64,000 nt of DNA from Bradyrhizobium cajani (lineage in GTDB: Bacteria; Pseudomonadota; Alphaproteobacteria; Rhizobiales; Xanthobacteraceae): NCBI RefSeq assembly GCF_009759665.1, contig NZ_WQNE01000011.1:1-64000 (forward strand). Reading direction: 5' to 3'. Under the pieces are notes generated by a model. It had not been told where the DNA came from. It ran no database searches and was given only the letters and a program-made list of their open reading frames with translations. Positions within the stretch are counted from its first letter, which is position 1; each line of letters starts with the position of its first letter. Below, piece by piece: positions 56,173-64,000 of the stretch. A program made the position numbers and the translations under genes.

Positions 56173-57417
56173 CTAGCACCGCGCCGCCACTTCATCGCCC
56201 ACCATGTCCGGCTGCCGGTCCAGCGCCACGGCCGGTGATAGCAGGATCACCAGCGCCTGCGCGCCGAACACGGCGGCGGCGAGATAGAGGCAGGCTTCCG
56301 CGCTCCAGAGGCCGCCGACGATCGCGCCCAGCGCCGAGCCGAGCGGGCGGGCGCCGTAGCTCATGATGTTGATGGCGGAGACGCGGCCCAGCAGACGTGG
56401 CGGCGTCACCGACTGGCGCAGCGTCGTGGTCGAGATCACCCACAGGATCGGCCCGACGCCGAGCAGGAAGAAGCTCAGGGCCGCAAGCCAGGGCGAGGGG
56501 ACCAGCACCGTCAGCGCCATCACCAGTGCGGCGACGAAGCCGGTGACCGGGCCGAGGCCGACGACGGTGCCGAAGGCAACGCGCTGCATTACGCGCGTGG
56601 CGACCAGCGCGCCGATCACCATGCCGACGCCGTACATCGTCAGCACGGTGCCGACGCCGGCGGCGGTGAGGCCGAGATGGCGCACGGCGTAGGGCACGAA
56701 CACGGCGATCTGCAGGAACCAGCCGGTGTTGAAGATGAATTGCGTGATGAACACCGGCCGCAGCAGCGGATGGTGAAACACGAAGGCCGCACCCTCGCGG
56801 ATGTCCTGGAACGGATGGCGCCGCGGCGTCGGCGCGCGCGTCGGCTCGTAGATGCCGGAGAGAAGCACCACCGCGACGGCCGAGAGCGCGGCGGCAAAGC
56901 CGAAGGCGGGACTCGCTCCCCACCAGCCCACCAGCGCGCCGCCGAGCGCAGGTCCGCTCGCAAAGGCAATGGTGCGCGCGAGTTCGATGCGGGCGTTGGC
57001 CGCCGACAACAGGTCCGAGCTCACCAACGACGGCACCAGCGCCGGCGCGGCCACGCTGTAGACGACGGTGCCGCATACCGCCGCGAAGCCGAGCAGCGCC
57101 AGCAGCGGCAGGTTGAGGGCGCCCAGCGCCAGCAGGAGCACGATGGCTGCGAGTGCGGCGGCCCGCAACGCCTCGGCTCCCGCCATCAGCCAGCGGCGGG
57201 AGATGCGGTCGGCGAGCACGCCGGCGGGAATGGCGAACAGGACGAAGGGCAGGGTGAGGGCGGTCTGAAGCAGGCCGGTCTGGCCTTCGGCGACGCCGAG
57301 CGTCAGCACCGCGACGATGGGGGCTGCGGCCAGCGCGATCTGTTCGGCCGATTGCGCCGCGAGGTTCGACCAGGCGAGGCGGTTGAAGGTGTCGGGGAGG
57401 CGGGGCGTGGTTGACAT
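56173..57417 (-). CDS. MFS permease, EntS/DHA3-like
   Basis: A 414-residue major facilitator with twelve helices. Starts NRLAWSNLAAQSAEQIALAAAPIV and has IPAGVLADRISRRWLMAGAEALR, the loop 2-3 motif of the DHA3 group including the enterobactin exporter EntS. MQRVAFGTVVGLGPVTGF and GRVSAINIMSYGARPLGSALGA are also typical. It probably exports drugs or siderophores; nothing nearby points to siderophore synthesis. Divergent from mntH, 170 bp apart. Confidence 0.88.
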   Translation of the reverse strand: MSTTPRLPDTFNRLAWSNLAAQSAEQIALAAAPIVAVLTLGVAEGQTGLLQTALTLPFVLFAIPAGVLADRISRRWLMAGAEALRAAALAAIVLLLALGALNLPLLALLGFAAVCGTVVYSVAAPALVPSLVSSDLLSAANARIELARTIAFASGPALGGALVGWWGASPAFGFAAALSAVAVVLLSGIYEPTRAPTPRRHPFQDIREGAAFVFHHPLLRPVFITQFIFNTGWFLQIAVFVPYAVRHLGLTAAGVGTVLTMYGVGMVIGALVATRVMQRVAFGTVVGLGPVTGFVAALVMALTVLVPSPWLAALSFFLLGVGPILWVISTTTLRQSVTPPRLLGRVSAINIMSYGARPLGSALGAIVGGLWSAEACLYLAAAVFGAQALVILLSPAVALDRQPDMVGDEVAARC

Positions 57418-57537
57418 GGCTCATATCCTGCAAGAGCGAATTCGCGCCAATGTTCGCCGCCGAGGACCACCAAGCCCACCCGCTTCCCGACAAGAGGCGG
57501 GGCCGTTCGCGTCCGCGGCGGGAACTGGCGGCTAGAT

Positions 57538-57559
57538 GCAGTTGCAAATGAGTTGCAAT
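57538..57559 (+). promoter_or_regulatory. Probable Mur/Fur-type operator of mntH
   Basis: TTGCAA-N5-TTGCAA (57542-57558) lies 29 bp before the mntH ATG; TGCAGT, TGCAAA and TGCAAT also read as imperfect direct hexamers. Rhizobial Fur/Mur proteins bind TGCA-rich elements of this type to repress manganese uptake genes when manganese is sufficient, and Bradyrhizobium mntH is a documented target of this regulator. The assignment rests on sequence and position. Confidence 0.75.
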
Positions 57560-57586
57560 AAGGGTGAACTTGGGTATTGTGCCAGC

Positions 57587-58939
57587 ATGGATGCCCGATC
57601 ACCCCACCTGACCCCCGACGCTGCCGGCTGGCGTGCCGACGCGCCCACCACCAAGAGCCTCGCCGAGGTTAATTCCACAGTCGCCATTCCGGCCGCCGGC
57701 CGCTGGTGGCGAACGTTGCTGGCCTTCGTCGGTCCGGGCTATCTCGTCTCGGTCGGCTATATGGACCCCGGCAACTGGGCGACCGACCTCGCCGGCGGAT
57801 CGAAGTTCGGCTACACGCTGCTCTCGGTTATCCTGCTCTCGAACTTGATGGCGATCCTGCTCCAGTCGCTGGCGGCTCGGCTCGGCATCGTCACCGACCG
57901 CGACCTCGCGCAGGCCTGCCGCGCGACCTATTCGCCGGGGGTGAACTTCCTGCTCTGGCTTGCCTGCGAAGCGGCGATCATCGCCTGCGATCTGGCCGAG
58001 GTGATCGGCACCGCGATCGCGCTCAAGCTGCTGTTCGGCATTCCCCTGATCGGCGGCGCGCTGCTCGCCGCGCTCGATGCCTTCCTGCTCCTCATCCTGA
58101 TGAACCGCGGCTTCCGCTTCCTGGAAGCCTTCGTCATCGCGCTGCTCGTGGTGATTGCGGTCTGCTTCGCGGTGCAGATCGTGGCCGCGGCTCCTCCGGT
58201 CGCCGAAGTCCTGCACGGCTTCGTGCCGAAGAGCGAGATTTTCACCAACCCCGAAATGCTCTACATCGCGATCGGCATCATCGGCGCGACCGTGATGCCG
58301 CATAATCTCTACCTGCACTCCTCGATCGTGCAGACGCGTGCCTATGAGCGCAACGATGCCGGCCGGCGCGAGGCGATCAAATGGGCGACGACGGACTCGA
58401 CGATCGCGCTGATGCTGGCGCTGTTCATCAACGCCGCGATCCTCGTGGTCGCCGCAGCAACCTTCCACAAGACCGGCCATGCCGACGTCGCGGAGATCGG
58501 CCAGGCCTTCGAGCTGCTGTCGCCGCTGCTCGGCCTCGGCATCGCCTCGACACTGTTCGCAGTGGCGCTGCTTGCCTCGGGCCTCAACTCGACGGTGACG
58601 GCGACGCTCGCCGGCCAGATCGTGATGGAGGGCTTCCTCGATCTGCGCCTGCCGAGCTGGGCGCGGCGCCTGCTCACGCGCGGCATCGCAATCGTTCCGG
58701 TGATCGTCGTCACCGCGATCTATGGCGAGCGTGGCACGGCGGATCTGCTGGTGTTCAGCCAGGTCGTGCTGTCGATGCAGCTTCCCTTCGCGGTGATCCC
58801 GCTGGTGCGCTTCGTCTCCGACCGCCGCAAGATGGGCAAGTTCGCAATTCCGGTGTCGGTCGCCGCCGTCGCGTGGATCGTCGCGGGCGTGATCGTGATT
58901 TTGAACCTGAAGCTGCTGGCCGATACGCTGTTCGGGTGA
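57587..58939 (+). CDS. mntH: Manganese/divalent metal importer MntH (Nramp family)
   Basis: A 450-residue proton-coupled Mn2+ importer of the inner membrane. [20 protein letters not shown] contains the helix 1 DPGN motif and [19 protein letters not shown] the helix 6 MPHN motif, both metal ligands; eleven helices follow the Nramp plan. The ATG giving [11 protein letters not shown] is preferred to an upstream start. A TGCA-repeat operator precedes it, so expression should rise in manganese scarcity. Likely the main manganese uptake system. No partner gene. Confidence 0.95.
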   Translation: MDARSPHLTPDAAGWRADAPTTKSLAEVNSTVAIPAAGRWWRTLLAFVGPGYLVSVGYMDPGNWATDLAGGSKFGYTLLSVILLSNLMAILLQSLAARLGIVTDRDLAQACRATYSPGVNFLLWLACEAAIIACDLAEVIGTAIALKLLFGIPLIGGALLAALDAFLLLILMNRGFRFLEAFVIALLVVIAVCFAVQIVAAAPPVAEVLHGFVPKSEIFTNPEMLYIAIGIIGATVMPHNLYLHSSIVQTRAYERNDAGRREAIKWATTDSTIALMLALFINAAILVVAAATFHKTGHADVAEIGQAFELLSPLLGLGIASTLFAVALLASGLNSTVTATLAGQIVMEGFLDLRLPSWARRLLTRGIAIVPVIVVTAIYGERGTADLLVFSQVVLSMQLPFAVIPLVRFVSDRRKMGKFAIPVSVAAVAWIVAGVIVILNLKLLADTLFG

Positions 58940-58945
58940 GGGCGA

Positions 58946-59311
58946 TCAGGGCCGCCAGCGACGTCGCGGCTGGTAGGGGCTCAGCGGATTGACGTCGAGA
59001 TCGACGTCTTTCACACATTGCTGACGTTCACGATGGCTCGAGCCGGCGTGCCACTCTCCGGCGCGAAGCTCGACGTTGCTCATCCCGGCGACCTTGAGAC
59101 ATTTCCACTCGCCTGTGCGAGGAAGGCCCTTGCTGGAGCCGCCAGCGAACTGGAAGGCGAGCGTGTATTCCTCGCCGTTTGTATGCCCCAGCAACGCTGG
59201 GCATAGTGCGCGCGGGTAACCCTGATAGGAGCAATGGACCTGGAGTCGTTCGATGATCGCGCGGGCGATCAAATCGTAGGTTTGGCTCGACAAGGATACC
59301 TCCGCATCCAC
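58946..59311 (-). CDS. Small hypothetical protein with several cysteines
   Basis: About 121 residues: HCSYQGYPRALCPALLGHTNG, EYTLAFQFAGGSSKGL, EWKCLKVAGMSNVELRAGEWH and RERQQCVKDVDLDVNPLSPY. Four Cys and balanced composition suggest a real, possibly exported, protein, but no signal peptide is visible from this start and the ribosome site is weak. I know no function. Convergent with mntH and followed on its strand side by bpt about 50 bp upstream of its start. Confidence 0.55.
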   Translation of the reverse strand: MDAEVSLSSQTYDLIARAIIERLQVHCSYQGYPRALCPALLGHTNGEEYTLAFQFAGGSSKGLPRTGEWKCLKVAGMSNVELRAGEWHAGSSHRERQQCVKDVDLDVNPLSPYQPRRRWRP

Positions 59312-59364
59312 TCGTACCTACGGACTTGGCGATGGAGACGACGCAAGCGAGACTACTGTGCCCG

Positions 59365-60141
59365 TCAATCCTGCGGCTCAGAGGCTGTATCGCCCTGCGC
59401 GTCGATGCGCAGCCAGCCTGAGGGCGCGAGGCGCTGCTGCGGCAGGAAGCGGGCCTTGTAGTCCATCTTCTTCGAGCCCTCGATCCAGTAGCCGAGATAG
59501 ACGTAAGGCAGGCCTTGCCGGCGGGCGCGCGCGATGTGGTCGAGGATCATGAAGGTGCCCATCGAGCGGCTGACCTGGCTCGGCTCGAAGAAGGAATAGA
59601 CCATCGACAGGCCGTCGCTGAGCACGTCGGTGAGCGCCACCGCGATCAGCTCCTCACCGCGGCCGGTGATGCTGCTGTCGGGGCCACGCCTGCGGTACTC
59701 GATGATGCGGGTCTCGACATGGCTGTCCTCGACCATCATGGCGTAGTCGAGCACCGTCATGTCGGCCATGCCGCCATGACGGTGACGGGCGTCGAGATAC
59801 GCGCGGAACACCGAATACTGCTCGGAGGTCGGCACGGCGCTGCGCTGCTCGCCGATGATGTCGGCGTTGCGCGCCATCACTTTGCGGAAGTTGCGGGAGG
59901 GCCGGAACTCGTTGGCGATGACCCGGACCGAGACGCAGGCACGGCACTGGTCGCAGGCCGGCCGGTAGGCGATCGACTGGCTACGCCGGAACCCGCCATG
60001 GGTCAGCAGATCGTTGAGATCGCCCGCGCGCTCCCCGACGAGGTGCGTAAACACCTTGCGCTCATGCCGGCCCGGCAAATAAGGGCAGGGCGAGGGCGCC
60101 GTGAGGTAAAACTGAGGGGTGTCGCGCGAGTGTTGGGTCAA
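59365..60141 (-). CDS. bpt: Aspartate/glutamate leucyltransferase (Bpt, Ate1-like)
   Basis: A 258-residue aminoacyl-tRNA-protein transferase that adds Leu to N-terminal Asp or Glu, making an N-degron. N-terminal [18 protein letters not shown] and [16 protein letters not shown] hold the Cys pairs; [38 protein letters not shown] and [20 protein letters not shown] are family blocks. Normal length. The partner degradation system (ClpS/ClpAP) is elsewhere. Upstream is an RDD gene on the same strand with about 120 bp between. Confidence 0.95.
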   Translation of the reverse strand: MTQHSRDTPQFYLTAPSPCPYLPGRHERKVFTHLVGERAGDLNDLLTHGGFRRSQSIAYRPACDQCRACVSVRVIANEFRPSRNFRKVMARNADIIGEQRSAVPTSEQYSVFRAYLDARHRHGGMADMTVLDYAMMVEDSHVETRIIEYRRRGPDSSITGRGEELIAVALTDVLSDGLSMVYSFFEPSQVSRSMGTFMILDHIARARRQGLPYVYLGYWIEGSKKMDYKARFLPQQRLAPSGWLRIDAQGDTASEPQD

Positions 60142-60260
60142 GGGACGTCGTGGGCCTCCGAAGTGAATATCAGCATCGCGCTACGGAAGCCCCCGGTCAA
60201 TCGGTCTGCTCGGCAGGTCAGATCAGTCAGCTTAGGTGATCCTGGTTGACAGGTCCTTGA

Positions 60261-60803
60261 TCACCAGGTTCTGGCCGCCTGGGGCACGTGCGCGCGGACG
60301 GAATTGTTGATCACCACCGTTCCAAGGACAAAATCGTGCAGCAGGCGACGGCGGCCGTTGAAAAGGCCGACCAGCACCACGAAGGGCGACAGGAACGAGA
60401 CCGTCACCCAGAACAGCACGGCATGGGTGGCGCCGAGCACGAAATAGCCGGGGGCGCCGTACCAGGTGCGCAGCTCGAGATCCATCAGGCGCATCCCCAC
60501 CGTGGCAGAGGAAGGTCCGCCAATGCTGGCGCCGTAATAGACGATGGCCCAGACCACGGAGGCCGGCCAGGCGATCCAGAACAGCGCCCAGCCGATGCCG
60601 AGCGTCACCACGCCGAACACGGCGATGAAGATGTAGCCGAGGATCACCGGCACCGAGATCACGACCATGTCGATCAGGAAGGCGAATACCCGCCGCGTCG
60701 CAACGCCGCGGAACAATTCCGGGTGCAGATAGGGGTCGTAGGCGTGCGGCTGCACCCCGCCGTCGTTGCGCCAGGCGCCTGAACTACCCGAGTCATACGA
60801 CAT
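60261..60803 (-). CDS. RDD-family membrane protein
   Basis: A 180-residue protein. RRVFAFLIDMVVISVPVILG gives the RDD motif (Arg plus Asp in the first helix), GGPSSATVGMRLMDLELR follows, and GRRRLLHDFVLGTVVI closes the family domain; three to four helices. RDD proteins are poorly defined, some act as ion exchangers or quality-control factors. The start MSYDSGSSG is chosen; a start at 60857 would add 18 residues. Upstream lies a repeat-rich gap before hemB. Confidence 0.9.
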   Translation of the reverse strand: MSYDSGSSGAWRNDGGVQPHAYDPYLHPELFRGVATRRVFAFLIDMVVISVPVILGYIFIAVFGVVTLGIGWALFWIAWPASVVWAIVYYGASIGGPSSATVGMRLMDLELRTWYGAPGYFVLGATHAVLFWVTVSFLSPFVVLVGLFNGRRRLLHDFVLGTVVINNSVRAHVPQAARTW

Positions 60804-60942
60804 GGTCCATCTCCCAAGGGGGAAACACCCCCGCTGCACGACATGGGAACACCTCATCCCCGTGCCAAGGGTATGCGGACATCAGGAAGCGGAAATATTC
60901 CGGCGATTCGGGGGCGGCAGCGCTAGCGCCGCAAACACCGAT

Positions 60943-61091
60943 GTCGTCCCGGACAAGCGAAGCGCAAAGCCGGGACCCATAATCACAGGGAGGCGATTGG
61001 CGAAGATCAGCAGTTGATCCCTTCGCCGGTACAAATACCGCGCATCACAGTTAGATCACGCGGTATGGGTCCCGGCGTTCGCCGGGACGAC
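60943..61091. repeat. Palindromic repeat, GTCGTCCCGG type
   Basis: Left arm GTCGTCCCGGACAAGCGAAG and CCGGGACCCAT, right arm ATGGGTCCCGG and CGCCGGGACGAC; these pair in two nested stems. Located between the divergently ended RDD gene and the 3' end of hemB, where it may terminate hemB. A shortened relative is at 62930-62965. Confidence 0.8.
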
Positions 61092-61111
61092 AGCGAGGAT
61101 GCCGCGCGAGC

Positions 61112-63331
<2,220 letters not shown>

Positions 63332-63850
63332 ATGATGAAAGCCGTCGCAACTGCGGCAGATACCGCAGAGCGCGTCTCCGGCCAGCAGGGTTCGGTGCAG
63401 TCGCTCTATCTGGAAGCTTTGACTCTGGTGGAGCGGCTGCATCGCCGGCTCCTCGACGTCATCAAGGACGAATTCGATCGCCGCGGCCGCGCGGACATCA
63501 ATTCGGTGCAGGCCCTCTTGCTCTACAATATCGGCGACAAGGAGCTGACCGCTGGCGAGCTGCGCACGCGCGGCTACTATCTCGGCTCCAACGTCTCCTA
63601 CAATCTGAAGAAGCTCGTCGAGCTCGGCTTCCTCGATCATCAGCGCTCGCGCGTTGATCGCCGCTCGGTGCGCATCCGCCTGACCCCGCAGGGCCAGGAA
63701 GTCCGCCGCATCGTCGACGCGCTCTACCAGAAGCACGTCAAGACGGTCGAGCAGGTCGGTGGCATCTCCGGCGAGGAATTCTCCACGCTGAACAAGTCGC
63801 TGCACCGTCTCGAGCGGTTCTGGACCGACCAGATCCTGTACCGGCTCTGA
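63332..63850 (+). CDS. ldtR: MarR-family regulator LdtR
   Basis: A 172-residue winged-helix repressor/activator. The LdtR group, studied in Liberibacter and Sinorhizobium, controls L,D-transpeptidase and osmotic-stress genes. Recognition region: ADINSVQALLLYNIGDKELT, TRGYYLGSNVSYNLKKLVEL (helix-turn-helix) and HQRSRVDRRSVRIRLTPQGQ (wing). An aromatic C terminus (RFWTDQILYRL) completes dimerisation. AGGGGAAG precedes the ATG. An L,D-transpeptidase target is not in this window. Confidence 0.92.
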   Translation: MMKAVATAADTAERVSGQQGSVQSLYLEALTLVERLHRRLLDVIKDEFDRRGRADINSVQALLLYNIGDKELTAGELRTRGYYLGSNVSYNLKKLVELGFLDHQRSRVDRRSVRIRLTPQGQEVRRIVDALYQKHVKTVEQVGGISGEEFSTLNKSLHRLERFWTDQILYRL

Positions 63851-63925
63851 TATTTCAAGCGACCAAGGCCAAGCCGGCCCCCAACAAGACCGGCAAGCCT
63901 CCCGAACGTGCCTGACTTCCCCAAG

Positions 63926-63973
63926 CGCGCCGGCCCGGATTCTGTCCGGACCGGTGCGTTTTGCCGTTTTTGC
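63926..63973 (+). terminator. Probable terminator after ldtR
   Basis: CGCGCCGGCCCGGA and TCCGGACCGGTGCG form an imperfect stem of about 13 pairs with a TTCTG loop, followed by TTTTGCCGTTTTT. Lies 75 bp after the ldtR stop. Confidence 0.5.
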
Positions 63974-64000
63974 AGGTGCGAAAAAAATCTTCGGCCGGCG

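Noticed and set aside
57480..57586. Manganese riboswitch (yybP-ykoY type) in the mntH leader
   Set aside because: The leader is too short and lacks the conserved loops; the TGCA operator explains regulation.

Overview
The window is a 64 kb piece of a GC-rich alphaproteobacterial chromosome, most likely Bradyrhizobium or a close relative in Rhizobiales. The evidence is the gene order rsh-pdxJ-acpS-lepB-rnc-era-recO-parC, a magnesium-type HemB next to an LdtR-type MarR regulator, Omp2-type porin, DUF3551 secreted proteins, a TGCA-repeat element in front of mntH, and dispersed palindromic repeats. No rRNA, CRISPR array, insertion sequence or phage gene was found. There is one tRNA, tRNA-Ser(GCT).

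Layout. 0-5 kb: a periplasmic D-Ala-D-Ala dipeptidase-like enzyme, an AidB-like acyl-CoA dehydrogenase, a CPBP membrane protease, an AEC transporter and RuvX. 5.5-7.7 kb: a single large protein joining a trypsin-like protease to a DNA/RNA non-specific (NUC) endonuclease, the best candidate for a poorly described conflict or defence protein. 7.8-12 kb: a cyclase-family hydrolase, then a LysR regulator divergent from two overlapping nitronate monooxygenases. 12.1-15.9 kb: gatC-gatA-gatB for Glu/Asp-tRNA amidation, with two small unannotated genes embedded by start/stop overlaps.

15.9-25.7 kb is accessory. It holds long gene-poor stretches, a 30-residue lysine-rich protein, a Sel1-like protein, two tandemly duplicated TPR/O-GlcNAc-transferase-like genes (about 2.1 kb per unit), tRNA-Ser, and a third, larger TPR glycosyltransferase with a run of 102-bp internal repeats. 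A highly expressed porin and a convergent pair of DUF3551 proteins follow. 28-33.4 kb: a soluble lytic transglycosylase with a long Lys/Ala/Pro linker, then dapA-mscL-smpB-peroxiredoxin. 33.4-46.2 kb is core: a family 5-like uracil-DNA glycosylase and NYN nuclease, then rpoZ, rsh, pdxJ, acpS, lepB, rnc, era, recO and parC.

46-64 kb: a GMC oxidoreductase, a GNAT gene broken by one base, and a metal-handling block (rhodanese-ChrB hybrid, ChrA, and divergent DmeF-type cobalt/nickel exporter). Then an EamA permease, two MFS permeases, a class III adenylate cyclase, MntH manganese importer, Bpt aminoacyl-transferase, an RDD protein, hemB, a DUF6163-like membrane protein and ldtR.

Intergenic spaces are often filled by palindromic elements of several families. 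One family has four copies here, two of them with perfect inverted repeats of 30 and 31 bp. All assignments come from reading motifs, gene order and translated sequence by eye; no database search was run.
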